Below are positions 8,960-19,654 of a DNA stretch of 20,916 nt, in pieces. Made by a program: the position numbers and the translations under genes. The number at the start of each line of letters is the position of its first letter. Positions within the stretch are counted from its first letter, which is position 1. The DNA lies in NCBI GenBank assembly GCA_000969725.1, contig JXSR01S046263.1. One strand, written 5' to 3'. Origin of the DNA: Ophiothrix spiculata. Lineage: Eukaryota > Echinodermata > Ophiuroidea > Amphilepidida > Ophiotrichidae. The notes beneath the pieces were generated by a model, which did no database searches, was not told the DNA's origin, and saw only the letters and a list, made by a program, of their open reading frames with translations.

Positions 8960-9430
8960 TTTTAAATTAAAATGTCCCAGTTATTTTTAAAATTTACAGT
9001 CTAGCATGTGCTCAATCTTTGAAAGCATCAAATGGCGCCATATCATACATTTAACCCACACATTTAACACATAATTATGTTTAATGTCCCAATTTATTTT
9101 GCACTTACATTCTTCCAAAAGGCAAATGACTTTCACTTGAAAGTAATATTACTTGCCTGTCTACAAATGCAAAATAGCATCAGTCAATAATGCAACTTAT
9201 ATATGACAGATAGAGCGATGAACGAGAAATGGGAAATCAAATTTTACTAAAACCATTTCAGAGATTCAATATAAAATGAGACGTTTGATAGGCCTGTGAT
9301 TAAGGAGCAAATCATATGGTAATTCAAAATCATATCTCTCTGTCAAAATTAATAAGACATTAAAATACATGGCCCAGATGGCACCACATAATTTTGGAAA
9401 GCCATTCAGTACAGATCAGTGTTCCTGTCA
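8960..9430. repeat. Duplicated blocks Q and S, copy 1
   Basis: Q (about 8960-9340) matches 16530-16870 and more weakly 16980-17210. The longest shared run covers AACCCACACATTTAACACAT to TTTAATGTCCCAATTTATTT, followed by TTACTTGCCTGTCTACAAA-like sequence. S (9355-9430) matches 17295-17380 through ATGGCCCA(G/A)AT(G/A)GCACCA. Confidence 0.75.
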
Positions 9431-9842
9431 AGGACGTATGGCATGCCATGAGCTTGGAAAATTGGCGCAAAAGGTTTTTTAAAAATATGTGAGAGAGGAG
9501 CATTTTCAAATTTCCAATCATCAGACAGATAAATTATGGGAGCATAATTTAACAGCATTATTTCAGGTGACTATCCCATTTGGTTTTAACCCACTGGTTG
9601 AGCCCTCTCGACTATTTCTGGAGTACAGACTCTATGGAATGGCTCGGGTCTGTCATGTTTTTGACACCACTGAATGTACATACGTATATTTAGACTGGTT
9701 TCTCAAAGACATGCAGACTTTATCCATTTCATGATTGGAAACCCAATGAGTGTAAAGTGAGGGTTTGCCATGAAACTGTCAGTAATGGCTGCCTTTCCAG
9801 AGGTCTATACTTTGAAATTTGTTTCTTAGCACGCCTTTAAAT
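9431..9842. other. No gene recognised
   Basis: Holds an 81-codon plus-strand frame (9489-9734) without recognisable motif, and no copy elsewhere in the window. Nothing else was seen. Confidence 0.35.
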
Positions 9843-9981
9843 CATTGCTGTGACGTCATCCTATTCAACAAAGTGCGGATTATTTTTTACGAATCTACTG
9901 TTATCCGTTGATTCGTACAGATAACAGTAGATTCGTAAAAAAATAATCAACACTTTGTTGAACAGGATGATGTCGACAATG
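9843..9981. mobile_element. Near-perfect foldback MITE
   Basis: Arms of about 62 bases (9843-9905 and 9920-9981) are reverse complements with few mismatches, joined by a 14-base loop. The inner arm TACGAATCTACTGTTATC is perfect. The outer arm holds CATCCT.TTCAACAAAGTG. No target duplication was found at the edges. The RNA or single strand would form a long hairpin. Confidence 0.8.
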
Positions 9982-11130
9982 ACACAATAAAGTTAATTCT
10001 TTGGCATAATTATAAAACACATTAATATACATATTGATGACAAAAGGTAATGGTCAAAAAGTATATCTACAAATATTTTAGCTCAATTTCCTCTCAAGAC
10101 AACTTTCAAATACGTAAAAAGTAACTTAATTGCAAGATAATAATTACTCATATACGTTCTTTTCATGCTCAGTTTTGATATTATTTTCCATCATGATGAC
10201 ACAATCATATCACTATCACTAATATTGGAAATACTTCTTTGTGATAACTGACAACACAAAACTTGTTTACTCATATTTTTACGGTCTTTTGATTTTGTGG
10301 AGAACTCTCTGGAATTAGACTATTATAGCGACTTATAGTTGTTGTTTTTTTAATTTCACTCTCTGATATTGGACTTTACAATCAATTTTTGAATATGTTT
10401 ACTTTACCTAACCTTTTAACAATAGTCCGAAGTTGTTTCACCAAAAACATTTTTGCAGACCAATGCCTTTCTGCCTCCGAAATTCCACACGACATGGCCT
10501 TACTGATCACTCTTATCATGGGCACTCCACGTATATCCAGTCGAGTTCTTCAATAATTTCCTTACTGGTTATCACATTTTTTCTCCACCTGTGAACTTAT
10601 CCCTTATGTTCACAGAGTATGGATCATATACAAACTACATGTAATAATACTGTAAATGTTCAACTGGTGAAGTTTTTAACAGTCTAGAAATAAGGACAAC
10701 ATGTTCATCAACATCAAATTAACTCAACATTGTCTTTGGGGAGGGGTTGGACTCTAAGTTCTTTGACATTTTTGCAAAATTAGGGTGTGGGACTTTACTC
10801 GCATCAGTACGGTATTTGTGTATGAGATCTCAAACTTACATTTTACACGTCGTCGTCATCATGAATATTCACTACAATGCATTTTTGTATTTTGTAGCTT
10901 TAAAAGCTACTAAAAACCAGCATTGCCCAACCCAATGAAAAACAGGGTACCATTCAGACATACGAGTAAAGCATTAAAACTGCCGAATTCTGCAACTGGT
11001 ATAGCCACTTCACGACATTGCATTGCATTGAACAACAACAATTTTGAGCTTATTTGTTTATCATCTATATATATACAAAAATGATTTATTTGCACTTCTT
11101 AAAAACTTTCACATATTCATTTAAACTCAC
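9982..11130. other. Unassigned AT-rich sequence
   Basis: No exon or repeat family was recognised. Short frames at 10747-10938 and 10910-11095 overlap on opposite strands and lack motifs. The stretch has no counterpart between S and V in the second duplication unit. Confidence 0.35.
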
Positions 11131-11530
11131 CAAAATGATCCTTGATCCCCTCTATCTCCTCGCGAGGCCTCGATCACCTCCCGATCGAACCACATCCACA
11201 CAACCTGGCCAGCTTAGACTCCGGTGTAAGCTGTCAAAGATTTCTGGCAGCAGCGCAAAACTGGTATGAAAACTAGACACCGTGACTGGTCTGAAAACGA
11301 GACTAGTATGTTCGCATTACCGTGATCAAAGTTGCACCGAAACCGGGGCTGCATGCTCACTGTATGGAACTGCGCATGTACAACGTGCTACATATTTTCA
11401 GACGGCCCTGGACACGATTTTTCGTACACCTTTCTCATTTTTTCTCCGTTTTGAGCACAATTTTTTGGGGGAAAATCATGCGGTGGCCAAAAGTGACGCG
11501 GGCGGAGGACGAGAATCGAATAACTATTTT
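11131..11530 (-). promoter_or_regulatory. CpG-dense island with a possible minus-strand first exon
   Basis: CpG dinucleotides are much denser here than on either side. On the minus strand an ATG at 11195 opens a 21-codon frame (MWFDREVIEASRG...) ending at TTTTG|GTGAGT, a good splice donor at 11130-11125, with an in-frame TAA 18 bases before the ATG. This fits a promoter plus a short first coding exon transcribed leftward, but no second exon was identified and the peptide is not recognised. It could equally be a CpG-rich repeat remnant. Overlapping plus-strand frames (11282-11576) show no motif. Confidence 0.25.
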
Positions 11531-11639
11531 TAAGGCTCCTAATAGAAACTTCAAAAATAATTTAAAACCTTTCTGAAACTCAATAACAACGACTTGAAAC
11601 ATCTTGAAATAAAATAAGATATTGCTGCTTCAACATTAA

Positions 11640-12344
11640 GGGGGGAAAGCACATCACTCATTGTTGCATTTTTGCAAATTTATTTTGTACCATAACTTTT
11701 GAACAAAGTGCTTAAAGTTAATAAAAGTATACATTTCCAGAAAGGAATTTTCACAAGGAACATGATGGTGATGTTGATTTTTAACCAAAAATCACGAAAA
11801 ACACATTTTTTGGCCATTTGGGTTTCCAACCAAGCTAAAAATAGGATTTTTTGACAAAATGACCTAGGAATGGGTATTTTAATTATAAACACTCACTCGC
11901 ATGTTGCATATTTTTTACTTTTTTGGATTTTGGCCAATTTTTTGATTTTCATGCCAAATAAGGTCAAAAATTCACTTTTTTCCATTTTTGGCCATTTTTT
12001 GACCTTATTTGGGATGAAAATCTAAAAATTGGCCACAATCCAAAAAAGTAAAAAAGACGCAACATGCGAGTGGGTGTTTAAAATGAAAATACCCATTTCT
12101 AGGTCATTTTTTCAAAAAATGTTATTTTTAGCTTGGTTGGAAACCCAAATGGCAAAAAAATGTGTTTTTCGTGATTTTCTCAAAAAATGTGATTTTTGGT
12201 CAAAAATCAACATCACCATCTTGTTCCTTGTAAAAATTCCTTTCTGGAAATGTATACTTTTATTAACTTTAAGCACTTTGTTCAAAAGTTATGGTACAAA
12301 ATAAATTTGCAAAAATGCAATAATGAGTGATGTGCTTTCCCCCC
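11640..12344. mobile_element. Giant foldback element flanked by TTAA
   Basis: Two arms of about 336 and 352 bases (11640-11975 and 11993-12344) are reverse complements nearly throughout, around a centre of under 20 bases. The ends read GGGGGGAAAGCACATC and GATGTGCTTTCCCCCC, flanked by TTAA at 11636-11639 and 12345-12348. The right arm has an extra stretch of about 20 bases (near 12175-12195) absent from the left, plus scattered substitutions. TTAA targeting is typical of piggyBac-type elements, but because TTAA is itself palindromic it could be part of the arms. Open frames in the two arms (11680-11892 minus, 12029-12304 plus) encode the same peptide because of the palindrome and are not genes. 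Confidence 0.85.
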
Positions 12345-12384
12345 TTAAATAACCCAAGAGCGAAATAGATCCCATCTCCGCTAA

Positions 12385-12690
12385 TGCAAAATTCCCAACT
12401 GAACCTCTTTCATTTGTCAACATTCAACCCCTAGGTTGACACATTTGTATATTGTAAACACTCATCTATCTTTCTTCACATAAAATCCGCACACTCCTTG
12501 AGATTCTTCTGTGTTATGTCACTATAGGTCTTGTTAAGAATTCAATTGCATCAAGGTCTTACAGACAAGAGTCCTCAAAAAAAATACTGTTGGTAGTTTT
12601 AAACAGACACTTGCCAGAAACAAAACAGGTTGAATGACACAGAGAATCGTGTCAGAATACCTAATTTACCACTTATCACACAACTTTCAA
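12385..12690. repeat. Duplicated block A plus module B, copy 3
   Basis: Begins with AATTCCCAACTGAACCTCT, shared with 18720-18745. Then GACACATTTGTATATTGTAA, CCTTGAGATTCTTC, and the B landmarks GTCTTGTTAAGAATTCAATT and CAGACACTTGCCAGAA. Confidence 0.7.
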
Positions 12691-12814
12691 TAAATCTGCT
12701 GTTGCTGTTATTTATTTTCTTTTTTAACATTCCTTACCCATTTGTACAAAAATGCATACAAAGAAACCCTTGTGCAAAGATACAAAAAAAAAGAAACATT
12801 CCCTAGATTTCATT

Positions 12815-13290
12815 TCAAAGTCTCCTCCCTGCATTCAACACAAGAAAGAGTCTTAGGGATAAGAATGATGGTAATTTTCCACAGTGAGTTATATGTCACA
12901 TGAAAAAGAGTGAATGGCATACAGTTAAGGACAGGATATCTGATTTATCATGTAATGAACAAATCAACTTGATGCATTTCAAATAACAATTTTTAAAAGT
13001 GAAATACTTTATTGCCACAAGCAAGAGAGAGAGAGTGAATGACAATCAGGTTAGGGCATCTGATTTATCATGCAATAGACAAATCAACTTGCAATTTGCT
13101 GTACAGAAAAAATCCCTAAAGACTTGTCTCAATTTTGATTCAAAGTCTTGTTAAAATGCATTCAACAGAGGAGTCTTTAGATAAAAATATGGCAATTTCC
13201 CAGGGTAATTTTAAACAGTGAATCACATGGCACAAGCAATTCATACAGAACAATGCATGTAATGGAGTCTGATTTAGCAAAAAAACTTTT
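12815..13290. repeat. Tandem B modules
   Basis: Three successive B-like units (12815-12975, partial 13000-13100, 13135-13290). Shared words: GCATTCAACA, AGAGTCTT, GTGAATG, GGATATCTGATTTATCATG or GGCATCTGATTTATCATG, CAAATCAACTTG. A GA microsatellite occurs near 13026-13036. Confidence 0.65.
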
Positions 13291-13735
13291 AAAGGAAAGT
13301 TCCTTTTTGTCTATTAAGAAATGGCATGATGTACATGTGTTTATTTGCAAGCCTATTTGTGATGTAGGCCTATATTGTCCATTATTTGAGTACTTCAAGA
13401 TTTGCAAACTCTATAAAATATCCCTTCAACAGAAACGGTTAACAAAATTAAACCTGAACACCAAGATGTCAATGAATTGTGGCTAGCTTGCAACACTATT
13501 TAAAATATTCACTGTGATAGCAATTAAAAACCAAATAAGTGTGTTACGGTATCAACCAGAAATGTAAGACACACTAAGCGAGGTTGTCTGTTGAGCTGAA
13601 CTAGCAGCATTGTCTTTACTTTAACTACTAATTGCTCCCAATTCAAAGAGTCAGAATGTATTTCCCATAACGATCACACATCATAAATTACTTTCAGCTA
13701 AACCGAGACTATAAAACAAACCCACAGTTTACAGG
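13291..13735. repeat. Duplicated block Y, copy 3
   Basis: Starts with the AAGAAATGGCATGATGTACATG segment also found near 19673-19695. Then GCTAGCTTGCAACAC (13483-13497), AAAATATTCACTGTGA, GTATCAACCAGAAAT, and CTAATTGCTCCCAATTCAAA. It is closest to the copy at 20205-20460. Confidence 0.75.
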
Positions 13736-13873
13736 ATGTCCACACAACTATTTTATATCAACATTATAGGCCTATACCAGGGGTACAACTTGTAAAAAAT
13801 TCTATAAAAATAGCACATTCTTTAGTACATAAATCATGAAATATTATTTATTGCCAGCGCAGCATCTCAGTTC

Positions 13874-13898
13874 GGGGGTGGGGGTGGGGGGGGGGGGG
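13874..13898 (+). repeat. G-rich tract (G5-T-G5-T-G13)
   Basis: A run of 23 guanines with only two thymines. It is able in principle to form a G-quadruplex on the plus strand. Further G-runs follow at 13923-13936, 14115-14120 and 14294-14324. Confidence 0.85.
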
Positions 13899-14540
13899 CA
13901 AATGAGGAGCAAGACAACTTTCTGGGGAGGAGGGGCAAAAATTTTGACAAATCTGTTTAATTTGTCTGAAAAACACCTATTTGGAGCTAAAATATGCTAT
14001 TAAGTGATGAAATACGCGTGCAGAGCGCTAAAATTTGCACATTATGTATCAAAATTATCAATAAAAAGGGATAATTGAGAGAAATTTGTGCAATGAAACT
14101 TCTGATTTTTTTCTGGGGGGTAGAAAAATGCCACCCCTGTAGTGCCGCAACTGTAACAGTCCTCACTGCAGGCCCGTATGAAGGCATGTATAGTAAGCCA
14201 GAGGGGCAACGTTAACCGTCCTGATAATTCATGTTTCATTCTGCTATATACCGTCAGTGGCAACGCAAGGAGTTTCAAAATGAGGAGTTAGACTGGGGGA
14301 AAATGTAACAACTGGGGGGGAAAAATTAGAGCAAAAATGGCTGGAGGGAAACTTATGGAATTTCAACTAAAAATAGATATAATACCTTCACTCACAAATT
14401 TGTTTAATTTGATTACAAAAATGATGTAAAATCTTAAAATTCGCAATTCGCGCGAAGCACGCAATTTTTTCAACATTTTACATTTAAATTATAAATTTTC
14501 TCTTTCTTTTTCATTGTTTTTTTCTTTGACTGTTATATGC
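13899..14540. repeat. Possible degenerate repeat with two related halves
   Basis: The stretches at about 13900-13965 and 14280-14415 resemble each other: AATGAGGAG, a G-run, GGGGCAAAAATT or GGGGGAAAAATT, CAAAT(C/T)TGTTTAATTTG. The second is followed by TTCGCGCGAAGCACGC and a T-rich tail. It looks like transposon-derived sequence, but no ends or coding domain were seen. Confidence 0.3.
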
Positions 14541-14929
14541 CAAGTCCAAACTAGGCAAGTTATACCAAGTCCCCTGGCAAGTTCAGCATAGTAAATTACC
14601 TTCACAGAGCTATATAGAATTTGCTTTTTTAATCATAACGTTTTACCGAATTCTTTACAAAGGTTTTAGATTACTTCAAGCCAATTCTACAACAGTCCTA
14701 CTGACCTAATATCACACAAAGACACATTGTTCTGAGAAAAGACCTCCTGCCAGATGTCCCATGGAGGACAGACATAGATTTTTCTTTAGAAAACTATGTC
14801 TAATATTCTGTCTGACCAATATAATTAGGCTTTATTTGACAGTTCAGTTCAACCTTTCTATCTACAAGTCGTATATTCAGGCACAATGTACTCTATACGA
14901 CTCTATCAATTTTTGAACAGATTTAAAAA
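14541..14929. other. No gene recognised
   Basis: AT-rich spacer. One short imperfect hairpin, GACATAG-TTTT/AAAA-CTATGTC, lies at 14771-14800. Confidence 0.35.
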
Positions 14930-15245
14930 GTGACAATTCATGTACACTAGTACTAGATCATCTAATATTGACATCTTTTTATTCTATTTTCTTCAACATG
15001 TCCCAATTTTCTGCAATTCTGTATAAAAGTTTCAAGTTACCACAATTACATTTCATAAAAGTTTTGGTAACCTAATATTTCTTACACAATCAGAACTAGC
15101 TAAAACCCAATATGCCCTTAGATCCCAAGAGGAAATAGGATGGCTTATCTCTGACAAAAACCTGAAGTCTGCAGCATCAATCAATGATGATGTCACACAA
15201 AATGAGACTGAATTACAAAAAAAGACGGGAAAACCATGCCTGCAT
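14930..15245. repeat. Duplicated block Z, copy 2
   Basis: Matches 7070-7390 from AATTCATGTACACT through TTCTATTTTCTTCAA, TTTCAAGTTACCA, CCCAAGAGGAAATAGGATGG and CTGCAG. The minus-strand frame over the core is open here too (about 15108-15205). Confidence 0.75.
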
Positions 15246-15439
15246 GCAGAAACAGCCCATGCTTTGTCAAGCCATGTACAACCCATCTACCATTACATGG
15301 ATTATAACTACACATCTATATGAAAGCAGAGCAAGCTTTAGCAATTTATGAAGGTAATTGCAACATTAATTATTCTAAGCCAGAAATGAAAACATTTACC
15401 CATTCTAGGCATTTAACATTTACAGCAGAAATAGCTCAA

Positions 15440-15790
15440 TAGAGACTTTTTATGAAAATGGCAAGCAATGTTTCTTCATTCAACATATTCCAATCACAGG
15501 AATAATAAGATAATCTAGCCGTGCTGATTTCCTCTACCTACATGCTGCCTCAGAAGTCCCTAACTCAAATCCAAAAGTACCTCACATGCTTTACTAACCC
15601 AGCTACTATCAATAGGAAAATCAATGTCTCACCATATAAATAACCTGCATTGCTTTTATTGCTGAAAATGTTACCTCCTCAAACAGCAACTACCAAAACC
15701 TACATTATGAAATAATCAACTTTGATAGAATAAGTAAACAAATCAAGCCAAGATCACGACAAATATCTAGAGTATCTATAGCTCTCAATG
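15440..15790. repeat. Duplicated block V, copy 1
   Basis: Matches 18270-18610: AAAGTACCTCACA, CCCAGCTACT(A/G)TCAATAGG, AAATCAATGTCT, AAATAACCTGC, TATGAAATAATCAACT. It lies between two copies of Z. Confidence 0.75.
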
Positions 15791-15974
15791 CACACCATAT
15801 TTAATATTTTGTCAAAATTGAATTCAGCCTTCATTTTGAAGTTATTTTTTCATTTTCAGACAATCATTCTGGTCCAACTCTGTGTGCCTTTACCCAGTTT
15901 TAAAAACAAAATATACTCACAAGTCTATCATAATATGGTCACCATCAAAAATTACATTTTTTAATCTTTAAGAT

Positions 15975-16260
15975 AATCCTTTTTAAAACAAAAAACAACA
16001 TTTCTTTTCCAATTCTATGTTAGTTTCAAGCAACCGTGATTCAATTCCACAGAATTTGTGGTAACCTAGTATTTCTTAACCAAAACTCAATACTCCCTTA
16101 CATCCCAATAGGATATAGGATGGCTTATCTCTGACAGAAACCCGATGTCTGCAAAATCAATCAATAATGATATCACACAAAATAAGAGTAAATTATAGAA
16201 TAAAGTCGGTGAAATTGAGCCTGGATGCAGAAACAATACCAACATTGTCAAAGCCATGTT
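15975..16260. repeat. Duplicated block Z, copy 3
   Basis: The core CCCAATAGGATATAGGATGG through CTCTGACAGAAACCCGATG is diverged from the other two copies. It keeps the open minus-strand frame (16087-16183) and the intact sequence spanning the site where the hAT-like element sits in copy 1. Confidence 0.75.
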
Positions 16261-16334
16261 CATCCCATTTACCATTAAGAGGATCATAATAATGCCATTA
16301 CAGATAACTATATGCTTTCCTGCATCATTATATT

Positions 16335-16490
16335 CATTTCCTATTCATTATTCATTCATTCATTCAGCTGCTCAGATGCACCTATAAATTATTTCCACAC
16401 TTAACATGTTACCTACAACAGAATCAACATCTGTATATCTTTTACAAATTCTCAGCTCAAAGAACATACACAGTCTCACTAAATTTAAAC
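16335..16490. repeat. Duplicated block P, copy 2, with (ATTC)4
   Basis: Second copy of 8283-8435. It contains a short ATTC microsatellite at 16350-16365. Confidence 0.7.
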
Positions 16491-16529
16491 TTTAATATAA
16501 TTGTATTTTTCTCTACCCTGATAAAAGTA

Positions 16530-17210
16530 CTGAACTTTTTAACATTTCCAAATTCCAATAACACATCAGCTGCTTTTAAAAATTTACATTCTACCATGTT
16601 TTAGATCTGTGAAACCATCAAATAGCTCCACATAATCTACAGAAAGCCATTTAACCCACACATTTAACACATAATTATGTTTAATGTCCCAATTTATTTG
16701 GCACTTACTTTCTTCCACCAGGCAAATTACTTCCGATTGAAAGTAACATCACTTGCCTGTCTACAAACAGAAATGGGTATTTGTCATTAAAGTAATTTAT
16801 ATGTCAGAAAGAGTAAAAATATAAGAAGTGGGAATCAAACTTCACTTACAAAAGAAATTTCAAAAAAGCCAATATACCATCAAAAGTTTCACATCATACA
16901 AAGTAATATAGGAGAAGTGGAAATCAAACAACACTTAAAAAGGAATTTCAAAGAGCCAATATAACATCAAAAGTTTCAAATTTATGCGAAAGCATCAAAT
17001 GGCACCATCTCAAAAAACCATTAAACCCAAACATTTAAAACATGATTTTTTTAAATGTTAAAATTTATTTGTCAATAACTTACTTCATCTGGTCAAATTA
17101 CTTTAGTTTTAAAGTAACGTTACTTGCCCGCCTACAAATGCAAATGGGTATTTGTCATTAAAGCAATTTATGTATGTATGGCATACAAGGCAATACATGG
17201 GTGAATATTA
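16530..17210. repeat. Duplicated block Q, copies 2 and 3, with a local tandem duplication
   Basis: Q occurs twice in a row (16530-16870 and 16980-17210), both with CTACAAA...AAATGGGTATTTGTCATTAAAG. Between them 16815-16890 and 16905-16980 form a further pair sharing GAAGTGG.AATCAAAC, GCCAATATA and ATCAAAAGTTTCA. Confidence 0.7.
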
Positions 17211-17294
17211 AATTATGAAAAAATTCAAAGATTTAATATTATATGAAAATCATCTGACAATTTCAATCCATACACTCAATAAGTGAGTAATACA

Positions 17295-17372
17295 TGAATG
17301 ACTGAGTGTATGGCCCAAATAGCACCATGTAATTGAAAAGTCATACAGTGCACATAATTCTATGTTCACATT
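17295..17372. repeat. Duplicated block S, copy 2
   Basis: Matches 9355-9430 through TATGGCCCAAATAGCACCA, GTAATT.GAAAAG and CATACAGTGCA. It ends where a TIR element begins. Confidence 0.6.
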
Positions 17373-17810
17373 TGTGCCCCGTCATATCAAAAGGTACCTT
17401 AAGGGATCTACCCAAATTGAAAATTGATTGTTTGGTCTCATCTGAAAGATTATATTTTAAGCTTTAAAATGACACCTTGCTTTTGGTTATTGGATGTTCG
17501 ATTGCAAAGTTACATCCAAATTAATAAAAGGCATTGGGCCTCAAAGTTCTGAGAAATTTGAGTTTAAATTTTCTGTACTAGTAAAACTTGAATGGAGAAA
17601 GGATTTTTATCTTGGTTATTAAAACATTTGTCTTATGTTTTGGATGTTGGAACCTGATTAATATGATAGAATGCACTTCAAAGATAACATTTCTGATTAA
17701 ATTAGAAAATCGACCATGGAAGCGATTTATGACTATGCTCAGCTTCAATGGCCCGTATCTCGTAATTTGCTATGCCGACCTTAAGGTACCTTTAGATATG
17801 ACGGGACACA
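17373..17810. mobile_element. TIR element (about 438 bp), non-autonomous
   Basis: The left end TGTGCCCCGTCATATC, followed by AAAGGTACCTTAAGG, is the reverse complement of the right end through GGGACACA with three or so mismatches, giving terminal repeats of about 32 bases. The interior has no transposase. The 146-codon frame at 17588-18028 runs across the right end into unrelated sequence and is not a gene. The target duplication is unclear. Confidence 0.7.
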
Positions 17811-18269
17811 TTTATTTGTTCTTAATGTTCTTCTACAAAGTGATCAAAATTCCATACTTTTTATACATTAGCAAGGTCAAAATAGTGTATGTTAATTACC
17901 GTTTTACATTTGCTAGTAAAGGCACTCAAAACAAAGAATTACAGATTGCCATGCAGAAACACTATGATATCTCCATAAAAGCTTATGTTTTTCAGATGCA
18001 ATCAATTACTATGAACATACTAAATTGACATTATGTACAGTTTAATACCAGGACATGCTTAAGAACAAAGGCTTCAAAACTCAACTGACGCCCAGAACCG
18101 CCAGTTTAGGACGGCTGCTATAATTATTTTGAACAATGGCAACAGCCCAGACCCACTAGCCAAGTTTTAAAGCAGCCCCTTAGGTGCTTACAACATGGTT
18201 ATATTTAAAGACAAAAAATCAACTATATTCAACTTAGGTGGTACTCAGCATTTATAGTAGAACTAAACT
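17811..18269. other. No gene recognised
   Basis: Holds the tail of a chance open frame and a short GC-richer stretch near 18085-18125 (GACGCCCAGAACCGCC). No motif or repeat match was found. Confidence 0.35.
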
Positions 18270-18610
18270 AGCAATCTGCTGACGAAATGATAAGTATTAT
18301 TTTTTCATTTAACATGTTCAAAACACAAGAAATAATGTTAAACATAATCTTGTTATGCAAATTTTCACAACAACCAAATCTTGCATCAAAGTCTCAAATC
18401 TAAAGTACCTCACACACTTTATTAGCCCAGCTACTGTCAATAGGGAAATCAATGTCTAACCATACAAATAACCTGCCTTGCCCTTAGTGCCAAAATTTAT
18501 ACTGCCTCAGACAGTAACTAAAGAACCTACACTATGAAATAATCAACTAGGCTGGAATTGGTTCACAAATAAAGTCAATGGTCAGGTCATAACAAGCAAC
18601 TACGTCACAA
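18270..18610. repeat. Duplicated block V, copy 2
   Basis: Second copy of 15440-15790. It is followed by a GC-richer stretch of about 80 bases (18610-18690, with GTCGGCCGGGGGCGG) that has no counterpart in the other copy. Confidence 0.7.
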
Positions 18611-18714
18611 ATTCCTGACTTTCGCAGTCGGCCGGGGGCGGATAGTCTGTCTCTAACACTCCTAGTGACTACCGAGGCATGCTGATCCATTAGTGGCAAA
18701 ACTTATCTCAGCCC

Positions 18715-19040
18715 TGAAAATTCCCAACTGAACCTCTCACTTCTCAACTAGCAAACTGTCATGTAGACGCATTTTTGTACTATTGTAAGCATTATAGACA
18801 TCACCTATAGCCCTTTACACAAAAACTACAGATTCCTTGAGATTCTTCAAAGGTACACTAATAGTTCTTGTTGAAAATTCAATTGCATCAAAGTCTTGAG
18901 GACAAGAGTCTTCAACTAAAAATACCCTGGAAAAAATATTGTTAGTAGTTTTAAGAAGATACTTGGTAGAAGCAGAAAGTTTAGAGAGAGTGAGAGAATA
19001 ACACCCACTGAAGAAATCATGTCAGAACTCTTAATTTCAA
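18715..19040. repeat. Duplicated block A plus module B, copy 4
   Basis: AATTCCCAACTGAACCTCT, GCATTTTTGTACTATTGTAA, ATAGACATCACCTATA, CCTTGAGATTCTTC and the B landmarks CTTGTTGAAAATTCAATTGC and CAAAGTCTT. Confidence 0.7.
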
Positions 19041-19299
19041 CAATTTAAAACAATATCAACCATGTGTAAAAACCAGGAATACACAATAGTGAAAGACAGT
19101 TTGTAATTTCTAAATGCATTAAATTTGAAATAATTGTAGTAATACTTAAGTTGTATTAATGAAATATTTAAAGTCATGATATCAGGATACAAAATCACTT
19201 TGTTGCTTATATTTATTTATTTCCCCTATATTGTGTTTTTTTGCATTCAATTGTACACAAATTATTGCAAAGAAATACAAAGGTGCCTTAAAGCAAACG

Positions 19300-19620
19300 T
19301 AATTCAAAGTCTTGTTGAAAATGCATTCAACAATAGAGTCTGGAGGTTGGGAATTATGGTAATATTTAACAACGAGTTACGTGCCACAAGCAATAGAGTG
19401 AATGACATGCAGTAACGTACAGGATATCTGATTTACCACGTAATAAACAAATCAACTTGATGCATAGAAAAATATTTTGTTAATTCAGTCTTGTTGAAAA
19501 TGCATTCAACAGAAGAGTCGTGGGATTTGAATATATGCTAAATTTAAACAGAGAGTTACTTGCCACAAGCAATAAAGAGTGAATGACATACAGAAATGAT
19601 TCTTATTAGGCTATCAGACT
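19300..19620. repeat. Two tandem B modules
   Basis: Units at 19300-19465 and 19486-19620 share GTCTTGTTGAAAATGCATTC, AACA, AGAGTC, GAGTTAC.TGCCACAAGCA and GTGAATGACAT. They match the array at 12815-13290. The plus-strand frame at 19176-19415 overlaps the first unit and is treated as chance. Confidence 0.7.
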
Positions 19621-19654
19621 TAATGCTTAATGTTTGAAATATTTATTCAACAAA

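Noticed and set aside
11131..11260. tRNA-derived SINE suggested by a GGTTCGATC word on the minus strand
   Set aside because: No A box at proper spacing, no tail and no second copy.
11282..11576. Overlapping plus-strand frames in the CpG-rich island
   Set aside because: Two overlapping frames of similar length, without motifs, are expected where stop codons are sparse in CpG-rich sequence.
12029..12304. Two frames encoding the same peptide (also 11680-11892 on the minus strand)
   Set aside because: The shared peptide is a mirror effect of the long palindrome, not conservation of a protein.
17588..18028. 146-codon plus-strand open frame, the longest in the window
   Set aside because: It crosses the right end of a TIR element into unrelated sequence, has no family motif, and sits in very AT-rich DNA where such frames arise by chance.
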